DNA of 64,000 nucleotides from Sulfuricella sp. (GCA_028713975.1 JAQTNE010000001.1:186001-250000); one strand, 5' to 3'. Counted from the stretch's first letter, positions 35,149-44,210 are shown. The notes: generated by a model not told the origin, from the sequence alone. Translations and numbers: made by a program.

Positions 35149-36261
35149 TTAGGAAGCATCCAGCATGCGTTGCAGCGCCACTCGCGCCAGCTCGGCTTCT
35201 TCGTCCGGCACCTTGATCTGGTTCACCACATGGCCGGCAACCAGATTTTCCAGGCACCAGGCCAAGTGCTGCGGGTCGATGCGCGCCATGGTCGAGCACA
35301 TGCATACGGTCGAGGCCATGAACTGGACGACCTTGCCTTCACCCTTGAATTGCTCCGCCAGGCGGTTCACCAGGTTCAGCTCGGTGCCCACCAGCCAGCG
35401 CGTGCCGGGCTTGGCCTCGGTGACGGTCTTGATGATGGTTTCGGTGGAGCCGACGAAATCCGACAGTTCGCACACCTCGAAGCTGCATTCCGGGTGGGAG
35501 ATCACGAAGCCGTCCGGATGTTCCTGACGAAAGCGCCGGATATGGGACGGCTGGAACATCATGTGTACCGAGCATAGCCCGTTCCACAGGATAATTCTGG
35601 CCTTCCTGATCTGCTCCGGGGTAAGGCCGCCGAGCGGCTGATCCCAGTCCCACAGCACCATTTCGTCGAGCGGGATGCCCATCTTGTGCCCGCTCCAGCG
35701 CCCCAGATGCTGGTCGGGAAAAAACAGCACTTTTTCGCGCTGGGCAAACGACCATTCCAGAATTTTGGTGGCGTTGCTGGAAGTGCAGACGATGCCGCCA
35801 TGCTCGCCGCAGAAAGCTTTCAGGTCAGCCGCCGAATTGATGTAGGTCACCGGGGTGAAGGTCGTATCGGGGTCGCACACCGCTTTCAGTTCGCGCCAGG
35901 CCCGTTCGACCCGCGCCAGCGTCGCCATATCCGCCATTGAACAGCCTGCGGACAGATCCGGCAGGATAGCAATTTGCTCGGGGCGCGACAGGATGTCCGC
36001 CACTTCGGCCATGAAGTGGACGCCGCAAAACACAATGTAATCCGCTGCGGAATTGGCGGCGAGACGCGACAGCTTGAGCGAATCGCCGGTGAAATCGGCA
36101 TGCTGGAATACGTCGGAACGCTGGTAGTGGTGGCCCAGCATCACCAGCCGCTTGCCCAACTTTTCCTTGGCCGCCAGGATGCGCTGCTGGCACACCTCGT
36201 CCGGCAACGACTGGTAGCCGGAAAAAGGCAATGCGGCAGACGAGGTGTTTTTCAAAGGCAT
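35149..36261 (-). CDS. nadA: Quinolinate synthase A
   Basis: A 370-residue [4Fe-4S] enzyme that condenses iminoaspartate and DHAP to quinolinate for NAD synthesis. Typical blocks are MLGHHYQRSDV, IVFCGVHFMAEVADIL, GIVCTSSNATKILEW, HPECSFEV and STVCMCSTMARI; the three cluster cysteines lie in the CGVHF, CTSSN/HPECS and VCMCS regions. Length is usual for the longer proteobacterial form. nadB and nadC are not in the window. It sits 15 bases after thrH. Confidence 0.95.
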   Translation of the reverse strand: MPLKNTSSAALPFSGYQSLPDEVCQQRILAAKEKLGKRLVMLGHHYQRSDVFQHADFTGDSLKLSRLAANSAADYIVFCGVHFMAEVADILSRPEQIAILPDLSAGCSMADMATLARVERAWRELKAVCDPDTTFTPVTYINSAADLKAFCGEHGGIVCTSSNATKILEWSFAQREKVLFFPDQHLGRWSGHKMGIPLDEMVLWDWDQPLGGLTPEQIRKARIILWNGLCSVHMMFQPSHIRRFRQEHPDGFVISHPECSFEVCELSDFVGSTETIIKTVTEAKPGTRWLVGTELNLVNRLAEQFKGEGKVVQFMASTVCMCSTMARIDPQHLAWCLENLVAGHVVNQIKVPDEEAELARVALQRMLDAS

Positions 36262-36276
36262 GATGATGGCGTTTCT

Positions 36277-36891
36277 TTATTCACCGATGCGGCCACTGGC
36301 TTCAAGGATCGCCGCTTTGAGCGCCTCGTAATCCATCGTCACCGGGAACTGGGGAAACTCTCGCACCACATTTTCCGGCGGACGGAACAAAATGCCGGCA
36401 TGGGCCTCGGCCAGCATCGCGGTGTCGTTGTAGGAATCGCCCGCCGCAATCGTCCTGAAATTGAGCGCCTTGAAGGCCTTCACCGATTCCCGCTTCTGCT
36501 CCGGCATGCGCAGGTGGTAATTCACCAGCATGCCCTTGTCGTCGGCTTCCATGCGGTGGCAGAACAAGGTGGGCCAGCCCAGTTGCTTCATTAGCGGCAT
36601 GGCGAATTCGTAGAAGGTATCGGACAGGATCACCACCTGAAAGCGGTTGCGCAGCCAGTCGAGGCACTCGCGCGCGCCCGGCATCGGTGCCAGGCCGGCG
36701 ATCACCTGCTGGATATCGGGCAGCCCGAGTTTCTTCTCGGCCAGGATGCCGAGGCGGTACTTCATCAGCTTGTCGTAATCGGGCTCGTCGCGGGTAGTCA
36801 GGCGCAGCTCGGGGATGCCGGTACGTTCGGCAAAGGCGATCCATATCTCGGGAACGAGTACGCCTTCAAGATCTAGGCAAACGATTTGCAT
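36277..36891 (-). CDS. thrH: Bifunctional phosphoserine phosphatase/homoserine phosphotransferase ThrH
   Basis: A 204-residue HAD-superfamily enzyme matching ThrH. The DLEGVLVPEIWIAF start, the ILSDTFYEFA motif and GDSYNDTAML are all present. In Pseudomonas ThrH dephosphorylates phosphoserine and can pass the phosphate to homoserine. ATG 36891 yields the family-like MQIVCLDLEG start; an in-frame ATG at 36906 adds five residues. Neither has a clear ribosome site. It lies upstream of nadA on the same strand. Confidence 0.9.
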   Translation of the reverse strand: MQIVCLDLEGVLVPEIWIAFAERTGIPELRLTTRDEPDYDKLMKYRLGILAEKKLGLPDIQQVIAGLAPMPGARECLDWLRNRFQVVILSDTFYEFAMPLMKQLGWPTLFCHRMEADDKGMLVNYHLRMPEQKRESVKAFKALNFRTIAAGDSYNDTAMLAEAHAGILFRPPENVVREFPQFPVTMDYEALKAAILEASGRIGE

Positions 36892-36956
36892 GGGACGAAA
36901 ATCCATTCATATTGAGGAAAAAGCGCGGACATTTTACCACTTTAATCTGCCAGCTT

Positions 36957-36977
36957 CCCCCTTTGCAAAAGGGGGGG
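36957..36977. repeat. CCCCCTTT-AAAGGGGG palindrome between nudB and thrH
   Basis: CCCCCTTTGCAAAAGGGGG forms a near-perfect stem-loop. A related palindrome is at 47203-47222, so it may be a small dispersed element; it could also act as a weak terminator. Confidence 0.45.
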
Positions 36978-36991
36978 CCCATGTAGTGCGA

Positions 36992-37441
36992 TTACCCTGA
37001 ATCCGGCGCAGAATACAAACGCTCAATCGCTGCCGCATTGCTCCAGGAAAAAACTTTTTTCACCGCTGCCTCATGCGGCAGCCAGATGAAATTCAGATGT
37101 TCGCGCGGCTCCATCTGGATCGGCAGCGGCTGCGGCAGTTCCAGCCCGAACACATGCTCGGCATTGTGTGTCACGCCCGGCGCATAGCGATGGCGCCATT
37201 CGGCGAAAATCTCGAAATCGAACTGCAAGTCCCAGTCGGTCAGCGCATATTTTTCCGCATCCAGCCCGGTTTCCTCGCGCACTTCACGCACCGCGGTCTG
37301 GCGCAGGTTTTCGCCCTGCTCGCTGCTGCCCGTCACCGACTGCCAGTAACCGGGGTGATCGGCGCGCTCCAGCAACAGCACCTGCCGGTCCGGGGTGTGG
37401 ATCACCACCAGTACCGAGATCGGGATTTTGTGGCCAGTCAA
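36992..37441 (-). CDS. nudB: Dihydroneopterin triphosphate diphosphatase
   Basis: A 149-residue Nudix hydrolase that removes pyrophosphate from dihydroneopterin triphosphate in folate synthesis. The Nudix box GSSEQGENLRQTAVREVREETG covers about residues 38-59, and KIPISVLVVIHT near the start is typical NudB. The start appears to be TTG 37441, overlapping the upstream toxin stop (TTGA). Only a weak GAAGAG lies before it, so translation may depend on coupling to the toxin gene. The usual neighbour upstream, aspS, is displaced by the toxin-antitoxin pair. Confidence 0.9.
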   Translation of the reverse strand: MTGHKIPISVLVVIHTPDRQVLLLERADHPGYWQSVTGSSEQGENLRQTAVREVREETGLDAEKYALTDWDLQFDFEIFAEWRHRYAPGVTHNAEHVFGLELPQPLPIQMEPREHLNFIWLPHEAAVKKVFSWSNAAAIERLYSAPDSG

Positions 37442-37767
37442 GAGTGCTCTTCAGTTCCGGGCAGCCTGCCCTCGATTGCCGATTCCAGCAGTCTTCTGCC
37501 ATGAATCACGGCTACGACCAGGATTTCACCCGGCTGCAAGCAATAAATAAGGCGATAGCTGTAAACGAAACGTTCCCTTATGGAATACTCACCCAATTCC
37601 GGTACAACCCGACCTGCTTCCGGAAATGAGGGTAACTCCGCTGCGGTAGCCAGCAGTCTTTCGACTACTGCCGCAGCGTAAAAAGCCGAATCGCGTGCTA
37701 TATAGGCGGCGATGGCTTCCACATCTTCCAGCGCTTCCGGCGACCAGACTAAGGATTGACCAGCCAT
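37438..37767 (-). CDS. RelE/ParE-type toxin
   Basis: A 109-residue protein with the ParE/RelE fold pattern: WSPEALEDVEAIAAYIARDS, then RVVPELGEYSIRERFVYSYRLIYCLQPGEILVVAVIHGRRLL. The IRERFVYSYRLIY and HGRR features are shared with ParE-like toxins acting on gyrase or on ribosome-bound mRNA; which one cannot be told. It overlaps the upstream antitoxin by 19 bases and nudB by 4. Confidence 0.85.
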   Translation of the reverse strand: MAGQSLVWSPEALEDVEAIAAYIARDSAFYAAAVVERLLATAAELPSFPEAGRVVPELGEYSIRERFVYSYRLIYCLQPGEILVVAVIHGRRLLESAIEGRLPGTEEHS

Positions 37768-37946
37768 TTACTCAGCCGTTCTTCCACCTGAGACTGAGGC
37801 AATTTTCCCTCCGCTTCCGCCCGCTCCAAACCGCGCCGAATTTTCTCGATCACGAAGAGGTGATATTGAACATCTTCCAACGAACTATTATCGGGCAACC
37901 TGTCCAGCAAAGATGTCACTTCTTGTTTCACGGTCGGCATAAGCAT
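37749..37946 (-). CDS. Antitoxin of the RelE/ParE pair
   Basis: A 65-residue acidic protein. It has no obvious N-terminal DNA-binding fold; a SLEDVQYHLFVIEKIRRGLERAEAEGKLPQSQVEERLSKWL segment matches a small antitoxin family that precedes RelE/ParE-like toxins. The stop lies inside the toxin start, the usual antitoxin-toxin arrangement. In-frame starts at 37946 and 37940 are possible. The pair sits between aspS and nudB. Confidence 0.8.
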   Translation of the reverse strand: MLMPTVKQEVTSLLDRLPDNSSLEDVQYHLFVIEKIRRGLERAEAEGKLPQSQVEERLSKWLVNP

Positions 37947-37980
37947 CTCCTCGGCACAAAATTCACCTAACTAAAGCAAA

Positions 37981-39774
37981 TCAGCCTTTCTCCACCTCGA
38001 CCTGGGTCTGCACTTGCTGGCGCAGGCGGATGTGTAATTCACGCAACTGTTTTTCGTCCACTGCGTTTGGCGCACTGGTGAGCAGGCAGGAAGCGCGCTG
38101 GGTCTTGGGGAAGGCGATCACGTCGCGAATCGATTCGGCGCCGGCCATCATCGTGACCAGCCGATCCAGTCCGAGCGCCAGACCGCCGTGGGGCGGCGCG
38201 CCGAATTGCAGCGCTTCGAGCAGGAACCCGAATTTCTCCTGAGCTTCCTCGGCGCTGATGTTGAGCGCACGAAACACCGTGGACTGCACTTCCTGGCGGT
38301 GAATACGGATCGAACCGCCGCCGATTTCCCATCCGTTCAGCACGAAATCGTAAGCTTTCGACAGCGCTTTGCCGGGGTCGCTCGACAGCAGCTCTTCGTG
38401 GCCTTCAGCCGGAGCGGTGAAGGGGTGGTGCAGCGCTTGCCAGCGATTGCCTTCCTCATCGTATTCGAACATCGGAAAATCGACCACCCACAACGGCTTC
38501 CAAGCACCCTCGGCAAAGCCGCGCTCATGGCCGATCTTGGCGCGTAGCGCACCGAGCGCCTCGTTCACCACCTTGGCCTTGTCGGCACCGAAGAAAATCA
38601 GGTCGCCGTCGGTCGCACCGGTACGCTCGATCACCGCCTTCAGCGAAGCGTCAGACAGGTTTTTGACGATCGGTGACTGCAAGCCTTCGCGCCCCTTGGC
38701 GACATCGTTGACCTTGATGTAAGCCAGACCCTTGGCACCGTAAATGGAAACAAACTGGGTGTAGGCATCAATCTCGCCGCGCGTGATCTCGCCGCCCTTC
38801 GGCACGCGCAATGCAGCAACGCGGCCGGTCGGCGAATTCGCCGGGGCGCTGAACACCTTGAAATCGACATCCTTCATTACGTCGGTGAGCTCGGTCAGTT
38901 CCAGCGTCACGCGCAGGTCGGGCTTGTCCGAGCCGTAGCGGCGCATTGCCTCGGCATAGCTCATGCGTGGAAAATCAGGCAGATCGACGTTGAGCACGCC
39001 CTTGAACAGGCTGCGCACCATGCCTTCGACCATAGCGGTGATCTGCTGCTCGGTGAGGAACGAGGTCTCGATATCCACCTGGGTGAATTCGGGCTGGCGG
39101 TCGGCGCGCAAGTCCTCGTCGCGGAAGCATTTGACGATCTGGAAATAGCGGTCGAAGCCGGACACCATCAGCAGTTGCTTGAACAGCTGCGGCGACTGCG
39201 GCAGGGCGTAGAAAAATCCGGGGTGGACGCGCGACGGCACCAGGTAGTCGCGCGCGCCTTCGGGCGTGGAGCGGGTCAGCATCGGCGTTTCCACTTCGAT
39301 AAAACCCTGCGCGTCGAGCGCCAGGCGCAGCGCCTTGGACACCTGATAGCGCAGCATCATGTTCTTCTGCATCGCCGGGCGGCGCAGGTCGAGATAACGG
39401 TGCGTCAGGCGCACGTTCTCGCTGAGGTTTTCATCATCGAGCTGGAACGGGATCGGCGCAGACGCATTAAGAATCTCGATCTCTTGCGCCAGCACCTCGA
39501 TCTCGCCGGTAGAGAGATTGGGGTTGATCGTGCCTTCCGGGCGGCGACGCACCAGGCCGGTGATTTTCAGCACGAACTCGCTGCGAATGGCTTCTGCGGT
39601 AGCAAAAGTCTCGGCGCGATCCGGGTCGCACACCACTTGCACCAGCCCCTGCCGATCCCTGAGGTCGATGAAGATCACCCCGCCATGGTCGCGGCGGCGA
39701 TGCGCCCAGCCGCACAGGGTAACGGTTTGCTGCAGGTGGCTACTGTTGACGTCGCCGCAATAATGGGTTCGCAT
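37981..39774 (-). CDS. aspS: Aspartate-tRNA ligase
   Basis: A 597-residue class II aminoacyl-tRNA synthetase. An N-terminal OB-fold (about 1-105) with [23 protein letters not shown] is followed by the catalytic domain. Motif 2 ([17 protein letters not shown]) and motif 3 ([13 protein letters not shown]) are intact, and the bacterial GAD insertion lies at about 290-410. Length is normal. The order fmdB-DUF502-aspS is widespread in betaproteobacteria. Whether it also charges tRNA-Asn depends on gatCAB and asnS, not visible here. Confidence 0.97.
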   Translation of the reverse strand: MRTHYCGDVNSSHLQQTVTLCGWAHRRRDHGGVIFIDLRDRQGLVQVVCDPDRAETFATAEAIRSEFVLKITGLVRRRPEGTINPNLSTGEIEVLAQEIEILNASAPIPFQLDDENLSENVRLTHRYLDLRRPAMQKNMMLRYQVSKALRLALDAQGFIEVETPMLTRSTPEGARDYLVPSRVHPGFFYALPQSPQLFKQLLMVSGFDRYFQIVKCFRDEDLRADRQPEFTQVDIETSFLTEQQITAMVEGMVRSLFKGVLNVDLPDFPRMSYAEAMRRYGSDKPDLRVTLELTELTDVMKDVDFKVFSAPANSPTGRVAALRVPKGGEITRGEIDAYTQFVSIYGAKGLAYIKVNDVAKGREGLQSPIVKNLSDASLKAVIERTGATDGDLIFFGADKAKVVNEALGALRAKIGHERGFAEGAWKPLWVVDFPMFEYDEEGNRWQALHHPFTAPAEGHEELLSSDPGKALSKAYDFVLNGWEIGGGSIRIHRQEVQSTVFRALNISAEEAQEKFGFLLEALQFGAPPHGGLALGLDRLVTMMAGAESIRDVIAFPKTQRASCLLTSAPNAVDEKQLRELHIRLRQQVQTQVEVEKG

Positions 39775-39837
39775 ACTTACAATCCAATTTTTAGAATCTT
39801 GTTGATAGGGGAAGAAAAACGGAAAATTCGGATAATC

Positions 39838-40461
39838 CTAGTTGCCTGCATAAACCTTGGCAGGCGATTCCTTGTCGGTAGACGCCATCACCCCCATGGA
39901 AACGATATACTTGAGCGCATCGTCCACGTTGATGTTGACTTCAATGGTGTCGATCTTCCGCACAAAGAAATAGAAGCCGTTGACCGGGCTGGGCGTGGTG
40001 GGAATGAACACCCCCACATACTCGCCCTCAAGCTTCGGCGCCACGCCCCTTGGAACGGCGGTCTGAAATGCCAGCGACCAGGCTTCCGGGTGGGGATAAC
40101 GCACCAGCAATACCTTGCGGAAGGCTTCGCCGTTGCCGGAAAACAGCGTATCGCTGACCTGCTTGACGCTGTAGTAGATCGACTTCACCACCGGAATGCG
40201 CGCCAGCACGCCCTCCCAGAAGCGCACGAGGCGCTGGCCGACGATGTTCGCGGTCAGCACGCCGGTCAGAAAAATCACCGCGATGGTCAGTATCGCGCCC
40301 ACCCCGGGCAGGGACATTCCCAGCCAGTTTTCCGGCCTCAGGCGCTGCGGCAGCAGCAGCAGGCTCTGATCCATGCTGCCGATCAGCAGATTCAGCACCC
40401 ACACCGTAATGCCCAGCGGCACCCAGATCAGCAGGCCGGTGATAAAGTATTTCTTGATCAT
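39838..40461 (-). CDS. DUF502 family membrane protein
   Basis: A 207-residue protein with two N-terminal transmembrane helices (about 5-27 and 55-80), then a soluble domain with IPVVKSIYYSVKQVSDTLF and VFIPTTPSPVNGFYFFV. This is the DUF502 (COV-like) family, conserved upstream of aspS in betaproteobacteria. Function is unknown. It starts one base after the FmdB-family gene. Confidence 0.88.
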   Translation of the reverse strand: MIKKYFITGLLIWVPLGITVWVLNLLIGSMDQSLLLLPQRLRPENWLGMSLPGVGAILTIAVIFLTGVLTANIVGQRLVRFWEGVLARIPVVKSIYYSVKQVSDTLFSGNGEAFRKVLLVRYPHPEAWSLAFQTAVPRGVAPKLEGEYVGVFIPTTPSPVNGFYFFVRKIDTIEVNINVDDALKYIVSMGVMASTDKESPAKVYAGN

Positions 40462-40713
40462 TTATACGGGGCAGCCACCACATCCACCGCTACCGCAGGC
40501 AGGCGCAGGCTTCGGCTCTTCCTTGGGCTTGGCGTTCTTGAAATCGGTCTGATACCAGCCGCTACCCTTGAGCTGAAAGCCGGCGGCGGACAGCATCTTG
40601 GCGAAAGTTTCCTGCTTGCATTCAGGGCAGGCGGTGAGCGGGGCATCGCTCATTTTCTGGATAAATTCTTTCTGGAAACCGCAGGAAGAACAACGATATT
40701 CGTAAATTGGCAT
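40462..40713 (-). CDS. FmdB family zinc-ribbon regulatory protein
   Basis: An 83-residue protein with an N-terminal zinc ribbon: CSSCGF and CPECKQE supply two Cys pairs, after the standard MPIYEYRC start. The C-terminus is Gly/Cys-rich (CGSGGCGGCPV), also common in the family. FmdB was named from formamidase operons, but this aspS-linked form has no defined role. Confidence 0.88.
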   Translation of the reverse strand: MPIYEYRCSSCGFQKEFIQKMSDAPLTACPECKQETFAKMLSAAGFQLKGSGWYQTDFKNAKPKEEPKPAPACGSGGCGGCPV

Positions 40714-40884
40714 AGCACCCTCCGAAAAACAAGATTATATCTCAATTGCCCATGAAATAACGATGAAACAACGCTGCTTATATATGGGGTGAATTTCCTG
40801 ATTTACAAGAATAACTCCGCTCCCATGCAGGTTTTACCGTTTCAGGCGATAATGGCCGTATTCGACCTGTCGCAACCACCCAAT

Positions 40885-41895
40885 ATGAACGAAACCCTGA
40901 CTTATCGTCACGCCGCCTGGCTGCTAACCGCCCTGTTCCTGTTCCTGGCGCTCAAGCTCCACCTGCTGCCCCCGCTGATCGCCGGCCTGCTGGTTTACCA
41001 CCTGGTTCACCTCACCGCGACCCGGCTTGCCATCACTCGACTGTCCGGCAGAAACGCCAAAATTCTGGCGGTCGTCCTGGTTTCCACGCTGATCATCACC
41101 CTGCTGGTGACAAGCGCCATCGGCATGCGCACCTTCCTGCACCACAGCGAAAGCGGCGGGCTTGCCCCATTCATGGAAAAACTGGCCGAAATCCTGGAAT
41201 CGTCGCGCGCCGCCCTGCCCGAATGGATTTACAGCGCCATGCCGCGCGATGCGGAAGAATTTAAAACCCACCTTGCCATCTGGCTGCGCGAACACTCCGG
41301 CGAACTGCAACTAATGGGCAAGGAAGCCGGCCATACCCTGGCCCACGTGCTGATCGGCATGATCATCGGCGCCATGCTTTCGCTCCATGAAATGGTCGCC
41401 ATCGAAATCCGTAAACCCTTCGTCGTCGCGCTGACCGGGCGCACCGCCAAATTCAGCGCCGCCTTCGGCGACATCGTCTTCGCCCAGGTAAAAATCGCCG
41501 CCATCAACGCCTTCTTCACCTGGATTTATCTGGGTGTCGTGCTGCCGCTGGCCGGCGTCAAGCTGCCCTTTGCCGCCACCCTGATCGTGGTTACCTTCAT
41601 CACTGGCCTGATCCCGATCATCGGCAACATCATGTCAAACACCGCCATCGTCATCGTCAGCCTCGGCCACTCCTTCCAGTTGGCGGCGGCATCGCTGCTG
41701 TTTCTGGTCGGCATCCACAAGCTGGAATACTTCCTCAACGCCAAGATCGTCGGATCGCAAATCAAGGCCAAGGCATGGGAACTGCTGACCGCCATGCTGG
41801 TGATGGAAGCCGCCTTCGGCCTGCCGGGACTGGTTGCGGCGCCGATTTATTACGCTTATCTGAAAAGCGAACTAAAAGAGAGCGGCGTGATTTAA
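40885..41895 (+). CDS. AI-2E/PerM family transporter
   Basis: About 336 residues with about seven to eight hydrophobic helices, in the AI-2 exporter/PerM family. The C-terminal motif region FITGLIPIIGNIMSNTAIVIVSLG matches the family core (usually FIPxxGxxxx). The longest frame starts at GTG 40789; ATG 40885 (MNETLTYRHAAWLL) gives the usual start right before the first helix. Neither has a strong ribosome site. Reported roles in the family range from AI-2 export to Na+/H+ exchange, so the substrate is left open. Confidence 0.8.
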   Translation: MNETLTYRHAAWLLTALFLFLALKLHLLPPLIAGLLVYHLVHLTATRLAITRLSGRNAKILAVVLVSTLIITLLVTSAIGMRTFLHHSESGGLAPFMEKLAEILESSRAALPEWIYSAMPRDAEEFKTHLAIWLREHSGELQLMGKEAGHTLAHVLIGMIIGAMLSLHEMVAIEIRKPFVVALTGRTAKFSAAFGDIVFAQVKIAAINAFFTWIYLGVVLPLAGVKLPFAATLIVVTFITGLIPIIGNIMSNTAIVIVSLGHSFQLAAASLLFLVGIHKLEYFLNAKIVGSQIKAKAWELLTAMLVMEAAFGLPGLVAAPIYYAYLKSELKESGVI

Positions 41896-41963
41896 TTAAA
41901 CAGCATTAAAATCCGTTAAAACAAGATATTGAAAGCCTTCTCTTCCTTGCAAATATCGCACCC

Positions 41964-42806
41964 ATGAAAATCCCGAAAAGACTTGAACCGCTGGTCGAGG
42001 ACGGCCTCGTCGACAAAGTCCTGCGCCAGCTCATGAGCGGCAAGGAGGCGATGGTGTTTGTCGTGCAGTGCGGCGACGATGTCCGCTGCGCCAAGGTTTA
42101 CAAGGAAGCCAACAAGCGCAGCTTCCGCCAGAGCGTCAGCTATACCGAAGGACGCAAGGTAAAGAACAGCCGCCAGGCCCGCGCCATGGAGAAGGGCTCC
42201 AAATATGGGCGAAAAGAACAGGAAGCGGCCTGGCAAAGCGCCGAGGTGGATGCCCTGTATCGGCTTGCCGCCGCCGGGGTGCGCGTGCCGCAGCCGTATA
42301 ATTTCCACGAGGGCGTGTTGCTGATGGAGCTGGTGACCGATGATAACGGCGACGCCGCGCCACGGCTCAACGATCTGGTGCTGACCGAGGAACAAGCCCG
42401 GAAATATCACCGCAGCCTCATCACCCAGGTCGTGCGCATGCTCTGCGCGGGAATCATCCACGGCGACCTGTCCGAATACAACGTGCTGGTCGATAGCGAC
42501 GGCCCGGTCATCATCGACCTGCCGCAAGCCGTTAACGCGGCTGGCAACAACCACGCCTGCGCCATGCTGGAACGGGATGTCGATAACCTGGCGGCCTATT
42601 TCGGTCGTTTCGCTCCCGAACTGCGCGCCACTGACTATGGCAAGGAAATCTGGGCGCTTTACGAGAGCGGCGAACTACATCCCGAAATCGAACTGACCGG
42701 TCGCTTCAAACGCAGCGAAAAACCAGCCGACTTGAACGGTGTGATGCGGGAAATCGACGCCGCACGCGACGAGGATACCGCACGGCGGCTGCGCCAGGGA
42801 ATGTAG
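41964..42806 (+). CDS. RIO1-type serine protein kinase
   Basis: A 280-residue atypical protein kinase of the RIO family. The N-terminal lobe has GKEAMVFVVQ and CAKVYKE (candidate ATP-binding K44). The catalytic loop is HGDLSEYNVLV (D168, N173), and the metal-binding loop is IIDLPQAV (D185), as in RIO1. RIO kinases help mature the small ribosomal subunit in archaea and eukaryotes; the bacterial relatives are poorly studied. It stands alone, downstream of the PerM-like gene by 68 bases. Confidence 0.88.
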   Translation: MKIPKRLEPLVEDGLVDKVLRQLMSGKEAMVFVVQCGDDVRCAKVYKEANKRSFRQSVSYTEGRKVKNSRQARAMEKGSKYGRKEQEAAWQSAEVDALYRLAAAGVRVPQPYNFHEGVLLMELVTDDNGDAAPRLNDLVLTEEQARKYHRSLITQVVRMLCAGIIHGDLSEYNVLVDSDGPVIIDLPQAVNAAGNNHACAMLERDVDNLAAYFGRFAPELRATDYGKEIWALYESGELHPEIELTGRFKRSEKPADLNGVMREIDAARDEDTARRLRQGM

Positions 42807-42886
42807 CAAAATTTGCAGGTAGCCGCAGCGGAGGATGCTGCATGAAAAAACGGGTATCCGGAAAATTCAGGGCTTGTTCTCTTGCA

Positions 42887-43519
42887 CTACCTCAACCCCG
42901 GCAGCAGAACCACCAGCCCGCTCGCCAATATCTCCACCGCGACCGCCGCCAGCAGTAAGCCCATTAAGCGTATCGCAATATTCACCCCGGTTTCCCCCAG
43001 CCATTTGCTGACCGGCGTGGCGAGCCTGAGCGCCAGCCAAGCCGCCAGCGCCACCAGCAGGCAGCACAGGATGATCATGCCAAGATGTGCCGGTGATGAG
43101 CGCTCCGTGGCGTAGACGATGGTGGTGGAAATCGCACCGGGGCCAGACAGCAGGGGGATGGCCAGCGGCACCACGGCGATGTTTTCTTTTTCTATGGCCT
43201 CCCTGGCTTCTTCGGGCGTCTGTTTTTCCCGGTTGGGTGCGGCATGCATCATGGAAATGGCCATCAGCAGGATCAGGATTGCACCGCCGACTTTGAACGA
43301 TGCGATGGTAATACCGAAGATGGCCAGAATCGGCTCGCCGATCAGTGCTGCCAAAACCAGCACCACCGCCACTGAAAAACTGGCGATGCGTGCGATATTT
43401 CTCTTTTCCGCTTCAGTGTTGTCGGCAGTCATGCTGACGAACAGCGGCAGCGCGCTGACGGGATTGACGATAATCACCAGCGCCATGAATATTTTCAGGT
43501 AGTCGGCCCAATGGAGCAT
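42887..43519 (-). CDS. MarC family integral membrane protein
   Basis: A 210-residue protein with six hydrophobic segments of the MarC/YhgN family. The start FMALVIIVNPVSALPLFVSMT and the mid-region PLAIPLLSGPGAISTTIVY are characteristic. MarC was named from the multiple antibiotic resistance locus but is not shown to confer resistance. It converges on the RIO kinase gene and is divergent from the 89-residue gene. Confidence 0.88.
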   Translation of the reverse strand: MLHWADYLKIFMALVIIVNPVSALPLFVSMTADNTEAEKRNIARIASFSVAVVLVLAALIGEPILAIFGITIASFKVGGAILILLMAISMMHAAPNREKQTPEEAREAIEKENIAVVPLAIPLLSGPGAISTTIVYATERSSPAHLGMIILCCLLVALAAWLALRLATPVSKWLGETGVNIAIRLMGLLLAAVAVEILASGLVVLLPGLR

Positions 43520-43592
43520 GAGGGAATCCTCTCATCAAGAAGTGTTCTGCTATAGTACCTTGTGCCGCATTTGAAGGGGGGCCGAAATGCCC

Positions 43593-43629
43593 GTAAGAAA
43601 ATAAAAGGCGGCCTTTTTATTTTCGGGTG
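43593..43629. promoter_or_regulatory. Long A/T-rich hairpin in the marC upstream region
   Basis: GAAAATAAAAGGC pairs with GCCTTTTTATTTTC with one bulged base, and CCCG pairs with CGGG outside it. The stem lies upstream of both divergent genes, 30 bases before the GTG at 43661, so it would act as a leader hairpin (attenuator-like) for that gene rather than as an ordinary 3' terminator. Confidence 0.4.
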
Positions 43630-43660
43630 CCGCACTTCAATTCAACAAGGATAGGAAACC

Positions 43661-43930
43661 GTGAAAAGAACTGACCTGGAAAAAAATATTGGTTTAAAGA
43701 TCAACAGCCAAATGAAGCAGGCCGGCATACCCGGTTGTTCCGGCAAGGAAACGACGCCAACCGTAGACCGGCGCGAGCAGCGCAAGCTCGATCAGGCACT
43801 CGGCCTGGTGCCCTTCGCCATCAAGCTCAACAGCGATCTGATAAAGCAGATTCAGGCATTGGCGCAAACGCGCCAAACCGGATTAAATGAGGTAGTAGCC
43901 GAATTGCTGAAGAAAGGACTGGAGGGCTGA
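43661..43930 (+). CDS. Small hypothetical protein, possibly DNA-binding antitoxin-like
   Basis: An 89-residue soluble protein starting at GTG with AGGAAACC just upstream. The N-terminal half is polar (KINSQMKQAGIPGCSGKE). The C-terminal half has PFAIKLNSDLIKQIQALAQTRQTGLNEVVAELLKKGLEG, which looks like a ribbon-helix-helix segment (strand then two helices). I do not recognise a named family. No toxin gene follows, so an antitoxin role is not supported. Confidence 0.6.
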   Translation: MKRTDLEKNIGLKINSQMKQAGIPGCSGKETTPTVDRREQRKLDQALGLVPFAIKLNSDLIKQIQALAQTRQTGLNEVVAELLKKGLEG

Positions 43931-44045
43931 GCAGGCAAAACTCCTTAACTCAAACGTTTCTTCGAGCGAAGTGGGGTAGAATTCGGCATGGGCACAGTGA
44001 TTTCTGCCGTTTTTATGAATAATCCAGGCTAAAAAGGGCGACAAA

Positions 44046-44210
44046 GTGGCACAACCTAATTTTCAGTACGAAAAGCGTCAAAAAGAGTTGGCAAAAAAGA
44101 AGAAGCAGGAAGAAAAAAGACAGCGCAAACAGAGTGACGACAGCGCTCAGCCCGCGACGAACCCGGATCAGCCACCGGCTCAAGAAAACCCATCTTCAAC
44201 TGCCGAATAA
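44046..44210 (+). CDS. Small charged hypothetical protein
   Basis: A 54-residue frame starting at GTG 44046: MAQPNFQYEKRQKELAKKKK, then a Lys/Glu/Arg-rich helix and a Pro/Gln-rich tail ending in STAE. An AxPNFxYEKRQxELAKKKKQEEK start is, as I recall, typical of a short conserved betaproteobacterial family without known function. The bias is coding-like: charged, no early stop, and located in a gap between two genes. Ribosome site weak (AAAGGGCG). Confidence 0.6.
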   Translation: MAQPNFQYEKRQKELAKKKKQEEKRQRKQSDDSAQPATNPDQPPAQENPSSTAE

